A DNA stretch of 64,000 nucleotides from JAIVJZ01 sp036386515 (GCA_036386515.1 DASVVO010000024.1:11000-74999), one strand, 5' to 3'; shown: positions 16,305 to 25,153, counted from the first letter of the stretch. Numbers and translations are program-made. Notes: generated from the letters alone by a model not told the origin.

Positions 16305-17585
16305 GTGGACTCGAACACCTTTCTCGTCATCGCCATTATCGCCATCGCCGCGCAGAGTTTGCTGTTGTTCCTCGCGCTGTTCGAGCCGGGCTTGGATTAC
16401 AAGATCACGCAGCCGGCCGCCTGCGCGCCCGACTCGCCCGAGTTCCTGCGCATCCTCGAAGCCCTCACCGACGCTCAAGTCACGCGCCGCAGCGCGATTG
16501 AGGTTTTCACCAACGGCGAGAATTACTACGCGGCCGAACTCGACGCCATCCGCCGCGCCGAGCACAACGTCAACATCGAGGCTTACATTTTTCAGAAGGG
16601 GCGGGTGGCCGACGAGTTCATCGAAGTTTTGACTGAGCGCGCGCGCGCCGGGGTGCGCGTCAACCTCGTGCTCGACGCCATCGGCAGCTTCGCCTCATGG
16701 GACAGCTACTTCAAAGAATTGCGCGCGGCGGGCGGGCGCGTCTGCTGGTATCACCCGTTTCGCTGGTACACGCTGCCGCGCATCAACAACCGCACGCACC
16801 GCGAACTCTTCATCGTTGACGGGCGCATCGCCTTCGTCGGCGGCGCGGGCGTCGCAGACCACTGGCGTTACCCCGTTAAGGATCATCCGCGCTGGCGCGA
16901 TTCGATGTTTCGCGTCGAGGGCGACGCGGTGGCGAACCTGCAGGCGACGTTCGCGGAGAACTGGCTCGAAGCGTCGGGCGAGATACTGGCGGCAAAGGAA
17001 TACTTCCCGCTCTGCGAGGCCGCGCACTCGACGCCCTCGCTCGTCGTCAACAGTTCGCCTTCGGCCGGACGCTCCACGCGCGCGCGCATACTTTTCCAGA
17101 TGCTCCTCGCCTCCGCGCAAAAGAGCGTCCTCATCACGACGCCCTACTTTCTGCCCGACCGCAGCGCGCGCGCCGAGATGGTGCGCGCCATCCGCGAGCG
17201 CGGCGTCGAGATACAGATCGTCGTCCCCGGCCAGAAAAGCGACCACGCGCTGACGCGCAACTCCAGCCGCCGCCTCTACGGCGACCTGCTCGCGGCGGGC
17301 GCGAAGATTTACGAGTACGCCCCGACGATGATGCACGCCAAGACGCTCGTCGTTGACGGCGTCTGGAGCATCGTCGGCTCGACCAACTTCGACAACCGCT
17401 CCTTCGGTCTCAACGACGAAGTGAACCTCGCCGCCTGCGACGCGAGCCTCGCCGCGCGCATCACCGAAGACTTCGAGCGCGACCGCGCCGAGAGCAAACC
17501 CGTCTCCTACGAAGAATGGCAACGCCGCCCCATCCTCGAACGCGCCCACGAACTGTTCGGGATGCTCCTGGAGAGGCAACAATAG
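16305..17585 (+). CDS. Cardiolipin synthase-like phospholipase D protein
   Basis: A 426-residue protein starting at GTG with one N-terminal membrane helix (5-27) and two phospholipase-D catalytic repeats. The second HKD is canonical (MMHAKTLVVDG … GSTNFDNRSF). The first reads THRELFIVDGRIAFVGG, with Glu where the Lys of HxKxxxxD is expected. The family condenses phosphatidylglycerol or similar to make cardiolipin at the membrane. The changed first motif may be a subfamily trait or may alter activity. An EEP-hydrolase gene follows 89 bases later across a heptamer-repeat hairpin. Confidence 0.85.
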   Translation: MDSNTFLVIAIIAIAAQSLLLFLALFEPGLDYKITQPAACAPDSPEFLRILEALTDAQVTRRSAIEVFTNGENYYAAELDAIRRAEHNVNIEAYIFQKGRVADEFIEVLTERARAGVRVNLVLDAIGSFASWDSYFKELRAAGGRVCWYHPFRWYTLPRINNRTHRELFIVDGRIAFVGGAGVADHWRYPVKDHPRWRDSMFRVEGDAVANLQATFAENWLEASGEILAAKEYFPLCEAAHSTPSLVVNSSPSAGRSTRARILFQMLLASAQKSVLITTPYFLPDRSARAEMVRAIRERGVEIQIVVPGQKSDHALTRNSSRRLYGDLLAAGAKIYEYAPTMMHAKTLVVDGVWSIVGSTNFDNRSFGLNDEVNLAACDASLAARITEDFERDRAESKPVSYEEWQRRPILERAHELFGMLLERQQ

Positions 17586-17587
17586 AA

Positions 17588-17670
17588 CAGAGGTCAGAGG
17601 CTAGAGGTTAGAGATCAGTGAAGACGAAACTGATTCTTTCTGACCTCTGACCTCTGACCTCTGACCTCTG
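17588..17670. repeat. Heptamer hairpin array, unit CAGAGGT
   Basis: The left arm from 17588 has four drifting copies (cagaggt, cagaggc, tagaggt, tagagat). The right arm 17639-17670 has four perfect reverse-complement copies (tctgacc…tctg). atcagt and actgat extend the stem inward. The array ends four bases before the ATG of the EEP gene and replaces any SD. Confidence 0.9.
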
Positions 17671-17674
17671 TGTT

Positions 17675-18415
17675 ATGCGCATCGTCACTTACAACGTACA
17701 CAAATGCCGCGGCCTCGACCGGCGCGTGCGCCCGGCGCGCATCGCGTCGGTGTTGCGCGAACTCGATGCCGACATCATCGCGCTGCAAGAGGTGTTGAGC
17801 GTGGGCGGCGGGGCGCGCGAGATGGATCAGGCGCGCTTCATCGCCGAAGAACTCGGCTATGATTACTGCATCGGCGAGAACCGCAGGCTCTCCGGCGGCG
17901 CATACGGCAACGTCATCCTCAGTCGTCTACCGTGGCGACACGTGCATAACTACGACATCACCTGGCGCGGGCGCGAGCGGCGCGGCTGCCTGCGCGTGGA
18001 CATCGAGACGGGCGAGGCGGCGGCGGCAGGAGGCGCGGGGCGGCTCCTCCACCTCTTCAACGTGCATCTCGGCACGGCCTACATCGAGCGTCGGCATCAG
18101 GCGCGCCAACTCGTCGGCGACCGCATACTCGGCAGCGCGGAACTGACGGGCGCGCGCATCGTGCTCGGCGACTTCAACGAGTGGACGAAAGGTCTTGCCA
18201 CCCGGCTCCTGACCGAGCAACTCCAGAGCGCAGACCTGCGCACGCACCTGCGCAGCGCGCGCACCTATCCCGGCGCGCTCCCGCTCGTTCATCTCGACCA
18301 CATCTACTTCGACCCCGCGCTCGAACTTCGGCAATTAACCTTGCACAAAAGTCTGACCGCGCTCGTCGCCTCCGACCACTTGCCGCTCGTCGCGGACTTC
18401 CGCGTGCGCGCGTAA
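17675..18415 (+). CDS. Endonuclease/exonuclease/phosphatase (EEP) family hydrolase
   Basis: A 246-residue cytoplasmic EEP-fold enzyme. Motifs in order: TYNVHKCRG (Asn), IIALQEV (metal-binding Glu), GNVILSR, NVHLGT, LGDFNEW (Asp/Asn), LDHIYF and ASDHLPLVADF (catalytic Asp-His). The family cleaves phosphodiesters in nucleic acids or phospholipids, or phosphomonoesters. Similar short members often sit beside cardiolipin-synthase-like genes, as here, suggesting membrane-lipid related work, but that is inference. No SD is present because the heptamer array abuts the start. Confidence 0.88.
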   Translation: MRIVTYNVHKCRGLDRRVRPARIASVLRELDADIIALQEVLSVGGGAREMDQARFIAEELGYDYCIGENRRLSGGAYGNVILSRLPWRHVHNYDITWRGRERRGCLRVDIETGEAAAAGGAGRLLHLFNVHLGTAYIERRHQARQLVGDRILGSAELTGARIVLGDFNEWTKGLATRLLTEQLQSADLRTHLRSARTYPGALPLVHLDHIYFDPALELRQLTLHKSLTALVASDHLPLVADFRVRA

Positions 18416-18475
18416 AGCGAACTTAATCGCGTTGGCACGAAGCGGCTTTTGAATTTCAGGGCTGTTGAATTTTGC

Positions 18476-18766
18476 TCAGGAGAGTTTCGCGTTTTTGCGG
18501 CGCGGGGCGCGCTTTTTGGCGGGCGTCGCGGCGGCGGGCGGCGTGGCGGCGGGCGTTGCGTCCGTCGCATGAAGCCTCGCCGCCGCCGCGCCGTTGTGGT
18601 TCGAGACGTAGCGGCGCGCGGCTTCGTCGCTGATGATGCAGAGGCCGTGAATCTTGTCGGCGCGCAGGCGACCTACCAACCCCGCCGCGTCTTCGTAATT
18701 CACGCCCGACGCCTCGCAGCCGCGTTCGCTCACGACCGACCAGCGTTGTTCTCGCAGTTCACTCAT
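18476..18766 (-). CDS. Small hypothetical protein with basic tail
   Basis: A 96-residue frame from the ATG at 18766 (GAGAG 6 bases upstream). A compact N-terminal half (QRWSVVSERGCEASGVNYED … GLCIISDEAARRYVSNHNG) is followed by an Ala/Pro/Lys-rich tail ending KKRAPRRKNAKLS, like histone-H1-type or nucleoid-associated tails. It may bind nucleic acid. No family is recognised. Confidence 0.5.
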   Translation of the reverse strand: MSELREQRWSVVSERGCEASGVNYEDAAGLVGRLRADKIHGLCIISDEAARRYVSNHNGAAAARLHATDATPAATPPAAATPAKKRAPRRKNAKLS

Positions 18767-18994
18767 CAGAATCTCTCGGCCGTTGAAAGTTGATTGAAGC
18801 TGTCGGGAGTTTAATGTAAGGCGGCGCGGAAAGCCAAACAGGCGAGCCGCCGACGACCGTGGCGGCAACGCGGCGCGTGCGGCGGCGGGCTGAATTTGAC
18901 TTTGCCGCGCAAATACAATAGAAACCACGCCGCACGACCCCATTCTCCCCTCCGCCCCGCGCGCGCCTTCAGGGGAAACTTACGGAGCCTCCAC

Positions 18995-19438
18995 ATGTTC
19001 AGAGAGTTCAGAGAGTTCATCAAACGCGGCAACGTCATAGACCTCGCCGTCGCCGTCATCATCGCCGCGGCCTTCGGCAAGATCATCACGACGCTCGTTG
19101 ACGGCGTGATCATGCCGCCCATCGGCATGTTGCTCGGCGGCGTGGACTTCTCCGGCCTTTTCCTCAACCTCTCGGACAAGCCGCGCCCGGCGAGCCTCGC
19201 CGCCGCTCGCGCCGACGCCGTCCCCGTCATCGCCTACGGCCAACTGATCAACGACATCATCACCTTCCTCATCGTCGCCTTCGTCGTCTTCCTCATCGTC
19301 CGCTACGTCAACCACCTCAAGAGCAGACAGGCGACCGACGCCGCGCCGACTACCAAAGACTGCCCGCGCTGCCTTTCAACCATCCCGCTCAAGGCCACGC
19401 GCTGCGCCGGATGCTGCGTTGACCTGAGCGCAATTTAA
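18995..19438 (+). CDS. mscL: Large-conductance mechanosensitive channel MscL with zinc-ribbon tail
   Basis: A 147-residue protein. The ATG at 18995 has GGAG 8 bases upstream and gives the typical MscL N-terminus (REFIKRGNVIDLAVAVIIAAAF). TM1 (~16-40) and TM2 (~88-108) flank a periplasmic loop. MscL releases solutes under hypoosmotic stress. After the second helix the usual C-terminal bundle is replaced or extended by CPRC…CAGC (~127-143), a zinc ribbon. The stop codon overlaps that of the convergent egtB gene by three bases. Confidence 0.93.
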   Translation: MFREFREFIKRGNVIDLAVAVIIAAAFGKIITTLVDGVIMPPIGMLLGGVDFSGLFLNLSDKPRPASLAAARADAVPVIAYGQLINDIITFLIVAFVVFLIVRYVNHLKSRQATDAAPTTKDCPRCLSTIPLKATRCAGCCVDLSAI

Positions 19439-20805
19439 GCGTCCGCGGCGCAGCGGATTCCGGCGAAGCCGATGCGGAAGTGGCGTCGGAAAAAGTTGCG
19501 GAAGGAAGTGCGCAAAATCGACGGGTGGGTCGCCCACGAGCCGCCTTTGAGAACGCGGTGGTCGCCGTCGAACCACACCTCGGAATATTCCGGGTAGGGG
19601 TAGGCCGTGAAACCCTCATAACCGGCGAACGGGTCGCTCGTCCATTCCCAGACGTTGCCCGTCATGTCGAGACAACCGGCGTCGCTCGCGCCCGCCGGGA
19701 AAGAGCCGGACGGGGTGGTGTCCCAATAACGCAGATCGAAATTGCCGTGCGCGTCGGCGGGCGCATCATCGCCCCACGCGAAGAGGCGTTTGCGCCCGCT
19801 GCCGGCGTCCCAAGACGCGGCCTTCTCCCACTCGGCCTCCGTCGGCAGCCGCTTTCCGGCGAAGCGCGCATAGGCCGCCGCTTCGTACCAACTCACGCCC
19901 GCCACCGGATGCTCCGGCTTGAGCGCGCCCTCTGCAAACATCGTGCGCACGCTCCAACGGCGCGCGCCGTCGTCGCCGTCGCCGTCGGGGTTCTGCGGCA
20001 ACCAGTAGAACGGCCGCGTCCAGTTCTCGCGCTCGCGCCACCCCCAGCCCTCTTCATCCCACCACTCGCGCCGCTCGTAGCCGCCCTCCGCGATGAAGTG
20101 CGCGTACTCTTCGTTGGTCGTCAAGAGCCGGTCGATTTTGAAAGCGTCGAGCGCGACCGTGTGCGGGGGCAGTTCGTTATCGTAGACGAACATCCGCCAC
20201 GGCGCGCCCGATAGAAACTCGCCCGCCTCCACTCTCACCATGTCGCCACGCGAGACAGGCGGCAGGGGCGGCGACGCGTGCGCGCCGACCTGCAATGCGC
20301 TCGCGTCGGGCGCGGTGGCGCGCCGCTTCTTCGCCGGGTCGAGCATGTGCAGGAGGTAGGCCAGCGTCTCCTGGTGCTGCCGCTCGTGTTCGAGAACGAG
20401 TTGGAAGACGTAACCGTCGCGCAGCAGCGGCGACTGAGGCGGCGATGCGGACTCGTCGAAGCGTGCGTCTTCAAGATAACGGAGTGTCGCGCTTCTGACG
20501 CGCGCGAGGTAGAGTTCCATCTCGCGGCGCGTGGGGAGATGAATCGAGTTTTCGCGCGGCGTGGCGATGGGGTCGAAGATGCGTTCGTAGCGCGCGTCGG
20601 GCGCATCGTCGCCCTTCGCTTTTTGCAGAATCCAGTAGGCCTCGAAGACGCCGATGTGCGCGAGATGCCAGATGACCGGGCGAAAACCGCCGCCGGGACT
20701 CTCGTGTAAATCCGCTTCGCGCGCCGCCAGGTCGAACAATCTCATGGTGACGGCGCGCGTCGCCTCCAACATCTGCGCGATCTGCGCGGCCTGCTCGTTC
20801 ATCAT
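19435..20805 (-). CDS. egtB: EgtB-type sulfoxide synthase (ergothioneine pathway)
   Basis: A 456-residue iron enzyme that joins trimethylhistidine (hercynine) to a thiol donor using oxygen. An N-terminal DinB-like domain carries the iron histidines (WHLAHIGVFE and LEHERQHQET). A C-terminal formylglycine-generating-enzyme-type domain follows (GVSWYEAAAYARFAGKRLPT … GNVWEWTSDPF … RVLKGGSW). The gene faces away from egtD, with a heptamer array only 8 bases before its ATG and no SD. Pairing with egtD and a glutamate-cysteine-ligase gene fixes the pathway. Whether the donor is gamma-glutamylcysteine or cysteine is not settled by sequence. Confidence 0.92.
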   Translation of the reverse strand: MMNEQAAQIAQMLEATRAVTMRLFDLAAREADLHESPGGGFRPVIWHLAHIGVFEAYWILQKAKGDDAPDARYERIFDPIATPRENSIHLPTRREMELYLARVRSATLRYLEDARFDESASPPQSPLLRDGYVFQLVLEHERQHQETLAYLLHMLDPAKKRRATAPDASALQVGAHASPPLPPVSRGDMVRVEAGEFLSGAPWRMFVYDNELPPHTVALDAFKIDRLLTTNEEYAHFIAEGGYERREWWDEEGWGWRERENWTRPFYWLPQNPDGDGDDGARRWSVRTMFAEGALKPEHPVAGVSWYEAAAYARFAGKRLPTEAEWEKAASWDAGSGRKRLFAWGDDAPADAHGNFDLRYWDTTPSGSFPAGASDAGCLDMTGNVWEWTSDPFAGYEGFTAYPYPEYSEVWFDGDHRVLKGGSWATHPSILRTSFRNFFRRHFRIGFAGIRCAADA

Positions 20806-20813
20806 AAAGAAAG

Positions 20814-20891
20814 TTTCAGGTTTCAGGTTTCAGGTTTCAAGTTAAAGACCACAGAACCTCAGTCCTGAAACTTGAAACCTGAAACCTGAAA
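20814..20891. repeat. Heptamer hairpin array, unit TTTCAGG
   Basis: The left arm 20814-20841 holds TTTCAGG x3 then TTTCAAG. The right arm 20864-20891 holds CCTGAAA, CTTGAAA, CCTGAAA, CCTGAAA. The order of the variant unit differs between arms, so the arms are not a simple copy. It lies in the egtB 5' leader. Confidence 0.92.
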
Positions 20892-20907
20892 CTCATTCCC
20901 TCATCGG

Positions 20908-20935
20908 TTGACAGTGAACTTTGACAAGTTATGAT
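20908..20935 (+). promoter_or_regulatory. Sigma70-type promoter for egtD
   Basis: TTGACA (20908-20913, 6/6), a 16-bp spacer and TATGAT (20930-20935, 5/6). The start point should be near 20942, leaving a ~95-base leader before egtD at 21037. It sits just outside the right arm of the TTTCAGG array. Confidence 0.75.
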
Positions 20936-21036
20936 AGCATGCGAAACGAACGAACCGGGGCAAAGGGCATCGAGCAAAACTTTGCGGATTCCGTTCGAGA
21001 ATCCGCGACCGACACGCGAAACGAAGAATCTCCACG

Positions 21037-22065
21037 ATGATGCCGCCCACCGCCGCCGACCTCCACGCCGCACGCCTGCGCCTCCACCGGCTCGACACCG
21101 CCGACGCCCGCGCCGCCTTCGCCCGCGATGTCTCGGACGGCCTCGGCAAAGCTCCGAAGCAACTCTTCCCCAAATATTTTTACGACGAACTCGGAAGCCT
21201 GCTCTTCGACGCCATCTGCCTCCTGCCCGAGTATTACCTGACGCGCGCCGAAAACGACATCCTCGCCCGCCATGCCGCTGAGATCGTCGCCGCCGCCGCC
21301 GCGCCGGACGATGCGCCGCTCTCCCTTCTGGAACTCGGCAGCGGCAGCGCGACCAAGACGCGCCGCATCATCGAAGCCCTCCTCGCACGCCAGACGGAGT
21401 TGCACTATCTTCCCGTGGACATCTCCGTCTCCGCCCTCGAAGCGAGCGCGCAGGCGTTGCTCCAGTCTTACCCCGCGCTCCGCATAGAGGCTTACGCCAG
21501 CGATTACGACGCCGCGCTCTTGCGCCTGCGGGGCGAGCGCGCAGCGCGCGGCCAACGCCTGCTCGCACTCTTTCTCGGCTCGAACATCGGCAACTTCGAC
21601 CGCGACGGCGCGCGTCAATTTTTGCTCGCGCTGCGCCAGGCGCTCCGCGACGGCGACGCGCTCCTGCTCGGCGCGGATTTGAAGAAAGACCGCGCCACGC
21701 TGGAAGCCGCCTACGACGACGCGCTCGGCGTGACCGCCGCCTTCAACCTCAACCAACTCGTGCGCCTCAACCGCGAGTTCGACGCCGACTTCGACCCGCG
21801 CGCCTTCCGTCACGTCGCCATTTATCAAGAAGAGGCGGGGCGCGTCGAAATCTACATCGAGAGCAGGCGCGCGCAGGTCGTCAGCCTGCCCAAGCTCGAC
21901 TTGCGGATCAGTTTCGCCGAGGGCGAGCGCATTCACACGGAGAACTCCTACAAGTATGACCCGGAGGAACTCGACGCGCTGGCCGCGCACACGGGCTTTG
22001 CCTGTACGCGCCGGTGGACGGATGCGGCCGGGCGTTTCAGCAGCAATCTCTTCGTCGCGCGCTAG
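21037..22065 (+). CDS. egtD: L-histidine N-alpha-methyltransferase EgtD
   Basis: A 342-residue SAM-dependent enzyme that trimethylates histidine to hercynine, the first step of ergothioneine synthesis. The EgtD signatures are visible: PKQLFPKYFYDELGS and LFDAICLLPEYYLTRAE near the N-terminus, the SAM loop LELGSGSATKTR (~93-104), FLGSNIGNFDR, and the C-terminal IHTENSYKYDPEEL. It is transcribed from its own promoter, followed 21 bases later by the egtA-like gene in one operon, and diverges from egtB. Confidence 0.95.
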   Translation: MMPPTAADLHAARLRLHRLDTADARAAFARDVSDGLGKAPKQLFPKYFYDELGSLLFDAICLLPEYYLTRAENDILARHAAEIVAAAAAPDDAPLSLLELGSGSATKTRRIIEALLARQTELHYLPVDISVSALEASAQALLQSYPALRIEAYASDYDAALLRLRGERAARGQRLLALFLGSNIGNFDRDGARQFLLALRQALRDGDALLLGADLKKDRATLEAAYDDALGVTAAFNLNQLVRLNREFDADFDPRAFRHVAIYQEEAGRVEIYIESRRAQVVSLPKLDLRISFAEGERIHTENSYKYDPEELDALAAHTGFACTRRWTDAAGRFSSNLFVAR

Positions 22066-22086
22066 CAAGGACTCCCGGTTTCCCGT

Positions 22087-23535
22087 ATGACCCACGATCA
22101 ACTCAGCGAAGAAGCGACGGGCGAGCGCGTGTCGGGCGACACGGCCGCCGCCCGGCCTCTCGAAGCGACGCCCGCGCCCGTCGTCAATCGCTTCCCGTCG
22201 CTGACCGATGCGATCGACGAATCCTCCGTCTCACTCTTCGAGGAGAACCTGCGGCGCGGCGCGAAGCCCGCCGCCGAGTGGATGTGCGGCATCGAGTTTG
22301 AACTCTTCGGCTACGACGCGCGCGGCGGCAAACCGGCGCGACTGAACCCGGCGCAGGTGCAGGGCGTGCTGGCGGGCTTCGCGCCCGCGTCCGCCGATCT
22401 CGTCTACGAGGGGCGCACGCTCGTCGAAGCGAACGCCGGGGGGATGAGTCGGCTGACGGTGGAACCGGGCGGGCAGGTCGAGTTCTCCGGCGCGCCGCAA
22501 CGGAAGTTGGCCGATGTCGAACGCGAAGTCACGCGCTACCTCGCGCGCCTGCACGAGATCGCCGAAGCGGATAGTTTCGTCTTCCTCGCCGTCGGCTTCG
22601 ACCCGCTCTGCACGCTCGACGAGCAGCGTTGGTTTCCCAAGCTGCGCTACGACGTGATGCGCCCCTATCTCGCCACGCGCGGCGCGCGCGCCTGGGACAT
22701 GATGACGCGCACCTGCGCCGTGCAAACCAATCTCGACTATGACGGGGAAGCCGACCTCGCGCGCAAGTTTCTCGTCGGCAATCGGCTCGCGCCCATCGCC
22801 ACGGCCATCTTCGCCAATTCGCCCTTCGAGAACGGCCGCCTCTCCGGCTACAAATCCACGCGCGCCGCCGCCTGGCTCTCGACCGACGCCGACCGCACCG
22901 GCATCTCGCCGCCCGCGCTGCGCTACAACTCTTTCTCGCCCGCCTCCTTCATCGCCTACGCGCTCAACGTGCCGATGCTCTTTGCGCAACGCGGCGGAAG
23001 CTACGACGGTGCTCCCACGGGCATGAAATTCAGCGACTTCCTCGCGCGCGGAACCGATGCGCTCGCGCCCGTCTTCGGCGACTGGGCAGACCATCTCACC
23101 ACCATCTTCACCGACGCGCGCCTCAAACAGTATCTCGAACTGCGTAGCGCGGATTGCGGCTCGCTCGCCCACGCCCTCGCCTTCCAAGCATACTGGAAAG
23201 GCTTGCTCTACTGTCCCGACGCGCTCGCGCTCGCCCTTCGCCTCGCGCCCGATCTCGACGCCGACGATGCGCTCGAACTTCGCGCCGCCGTGGCCCGCGA
23301 TGCGCTCGCCGCGCGCGCCGCCGGGGTTGACGTGCTCGCGCTCGCCAAAGAATCGATCGCGCTCGCCACAGAAGGCTTGCGCCGCGTCGCCCCGGAAGAG
23401 TTGCCTTACCTGGACGTGCTGCGCCAGCAAGTCGTCGCGGACGAAGTCTCTCCCGCCGACATCCTGCTTCGCAACTGGCACGGCTCGTGGCACCGCTCGA
23501 TGCCGCGCGTCTTTGCACACCTGCGCATCGCCTGA
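22087..23535 (+). CDS. egtA: GCS2-type glutamate-cysteine ligase (EgtA-like)
   Basis: A 482-residue ATP-grasp-like ligase of the plant/proteobacterial GCS2 class, expected to make gamma-glutamylcysteine. Motifs: GIEFELFGYDARGGKP (glutamate/Mg site), EPGGQVEFSGAP, VGFDPLCTLDEQRWFPK, MMTRTCAVQTNLDYD and FANSPFENG. It follows egtD by 21 bases and so probably supplies the sulfur donor for EgtB, as in mycobacteria, or feeds glutathione synthesis. The EgtC amidase and EgtE lyase are not in this window. No clear SD at the ATG. Confidence 0.9.
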   Translation: MTHDQLSEEATGERVSGDTAAARPLEATPAPVVNRFPSLTDAIDESSVSLFEENLRRGAKPAAEWMCGIEFELFGYDARGGKPARLNPAQVQGVLAGFAPASADLVYEGRTLVEANAGGMSRLTVEPGGQVEFSGAPQRKLADVEREVTRYLARLHEIAEADSFVFLAVGFDPLCTLDEQRWFPKLRYDVMRPYLATRGARAWDMMTRTCAVQTNLDYDGEADLARKFLVGNRLAPIATAIFANSPFENGRLSGYKSTRAAAWLSTDADRTGISPPALRYNSFSPASFIAYALNVPMLFAQRGGSYDGAPTGMKFSDFLARGTDALAPVFGDWADHLTTIFTDARLKQYLELRSADCGSLAHALAFQAYWKGLLYCPDALALALRLAPDLDADDALELRAAVARDALAARAAGVDVLALAKESIALATEGLRRVAPEELPYLDVLRQQVVADEVSPADILLRNWHGSWHRSMPRVFAHLRIA

Positions 23536-23555
23536 AACGCGAGGACGTAATTCTT

Positions 23556-23951
23556 ATGCAAACCGAACATCTCGACCAGTCGTTCTTTTTGGCGGCGCGC
23601 CTCGTGGAGAATTCCCAACACGACGACGCGATAGTCGTCCTCAGGCCGCTCATCGAATGCGAACTCGACGACTTTCATAAGACAATCGTGTGCGTCAACA
23701 TGGGGATCATCTTCGGGTTGAAAGGACAGGACTCGGACGCGCTGGCGTGGTACGACCGCGCGATCAACTACGAGCGCGTCCACGGGCGATACTTCGCCGC
23801 CGAACGCAAGGCCGGCTACCTGGCCGAGTTGGGCAGGAATGCCGAGAGCCTCTCGATGTTCGAGCGGCTGCTCTCCGAGCCTTCCCTGACGGCTGAAGAC
23901 GACGAGCGGATGAGGCAGAACATTTCAATCTTGAAAAATCGCGTCGTGTGA
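23556..23951 (+). CDS. TPR-like helical protein
   Basis: A 131-residue protein from the ATG at 23556 (GAGGA ~10 bases upstream). The sequence reads as tetratricopeptide-type helix pairs (residues ~8-110: VVLRPLIE…VNMGIIFGLKGQDSDALAWY…AGYLAELGRNAESLSMFERLL). It directly follows egtA and is likely co-transcribed. TPRs mediate protein contacts; the partner is unknown. It ends before a 23-bp hairpin. Confidence 0.65.
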   Translation: MQTEHLDQSFFLAARLVENSQHDDAIVVLRPLIECELDDFHKTIVCVNMGIIFGLKGQDSDALAWYDRAINYERVHGRYFAAERKAGYLAELGRNAESLSMFERLLSEPSLTAEDDERMRQNISILKNRVV

Positions 23952-24104
23952 AAAAGCCCTCACCGTCGAGAGCGGGTGATGCCCGCGTTTGTCCCGGCAG
24001 GTGTCGGAACGAATCGCGTGAGAGTTTTCCGAGGGGAGGCCGAAGAAGTTTCAGGCGATGGATCGCGGCAGCGGCCGGACGGGCAAATTTAAAGGCGCGG
24101 CGCA

Positions 24105-24155
24105 CGCGAAAGGCGCGCGGGCGAAGTTTCTCACTTCGCCCGCGCGCCTTTCGCG
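24105..24155. terminator. Very long perfect hairpin between convergent genes
   Basis: A perfect 23-bp stem (24105-24127 with 24133-24155) around the loop ttctc lies between the TPR gene and the minus-strand carboxypeptidase-regulatory-like gene. It has no U-tract, so it may act by stability or as a bidirectional stop for convergent transcripts. Confidence 0.75.
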
Positions 24156-24187
24156 CAAGATCAACTCGCGTGGACGCTCCGCCCGGT

Positions 24188-24589
24188 CTAATTTTTCTTG
24201 ACGAGCGTGACGCGGAAGGGTTCGTTGAGGCTCTCGGTGGGCACGTTGATCTTTTGCGTCTCGTAGCCTTTGGCTTTGACGATCAACTTGAGGTTGCCCA
24301 TGTGCAGCGGCGGCAGCACGGAGACGCCGCGTTCGTCCGACGAGTTCCAGGACTCGCAGAAGTAGCCGTCGGTGCGTTCGGATTCGAGTTTGAGCGACGC
24401 GCCGCGCACGGGGTTTCCGGCCTGGTCAACGACGCGCGCGTCGAGTCGGCCGATACCGTTCGGCTGGGTCGGCGCTTTGCCCATGTTGGGGATGTCGCTC
24501 TGAGCGGGCGACGAAGAGGCCGCATCCTGCGCCGCGGCGACGCTGAAAGTGGCGATGATGACGATGGTGGCGAGAAACAGTTTGCGCAT
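24188..24589 (-). CDS. Secreted carboxypeptidase-regulatory-like domain protein
   Basis: A 133-residue protein with a clean signal peptide (MRKLFLATIVIIATFSVAAAQ) and one Ig-like carboxypeptidase-D regulatory domain (RLDARVVDQAGNPVRGASLKLES … LKLIVKAKGYETQKINV). AGGAG lies ~11 bases upstream. Such domains bind or structure surface proteins and are abundant in Acidobacteria. Specific role unknown. Confidence 0.75.
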   Translation of the reverse strand: MRKLFLATIVIIATFSVAAAQDAASSSPAQSDIPNMGKAPTQPNGIGRLDARVVDQAGNPVRGASLKLESERTDGYFCESWNSSDERGVSVLPPLHMGNLKLIVKAKGYETQKINVPTESLNEPFRVTLVKKN

Positions 24590-24785
24590 CTCTGGTAAAA
24601 TCTCCTGAACTCTGTTGAAAATTTAATGAGGGTCTGGGGCGTCAAACGCGAGCTACAACTTCCGACGGGTGTGTGGCCCTGTCAATTCTCCCGGCCACGA
24701 ACGATTATATGGACAATCGCGCGAATTGGAAAGAAGAAACTGCGCGCCGCTTTTAACGTTTAATTAAAACACGAGGTGGAAGGCC

Positions 24786-25064
24786 ATGACATTGCTTGAT
24801 TTGCTGATCTTGTTGCTGGTGGCGGGCGTCTGCGGCGCGCTGGGGCAGGCGATCAGCGGTTTTTCGCGCGGCGGCTGTCTCGTCTCAATCGCGCTCGGTT
24901 TCATCGGCGCGATTCTGGGGATGTGGCTGGCGCGGCAGTTGGGGCTGCCGGAGTTGCTGATGTTGCCGGTCGGGGGCAAGAGTTTTCCGGTCGTCTGGTC
25001 GATCATCGGCGCGGCGTTGTTCGTCGCCGTCATCAGCCTGCTCACGCGCGGGCGACGCGGGTGA
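24786..25064 (+). CDS. GlsB/YeaQ/YmgE-type small membrane protein
   Basis: A 92-residue protein with three hydrophobic helices and glycine-rich turns (GGCLVSIALGFIGAILGMWLARQLGLPE), the pattern of the transglycosylase-associated YeaQ/YmgE family. AGGTGG/AAGG precedes the ATG. The family is often stress-induced, but its molecular function is unproven. Confidence 0.8.
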   Translation: MTLLDLLILLLVAGVCGALGQAISGFSRGGCLVSIALGFIGAILGMWLARQLGLPELLMLPVGGKSFPVVWSIIGAALFVAVISLLTRGRRG

Positions 25065-25153
25065 ACAGTTCATGCTTTAGTGATTGATTTGTAACGGGGG
25101 CGCGCTAGAGTTTCCGCTCCCAAAATTCCATCCAGAAGGATTCCGTTTTTCGT

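Noticed and set aside
18897..18920. TTGACT…TACAAT as an mscL promoter
   Set aside because: Spacing is only 12 bases, too short for a sigma70 promoter.
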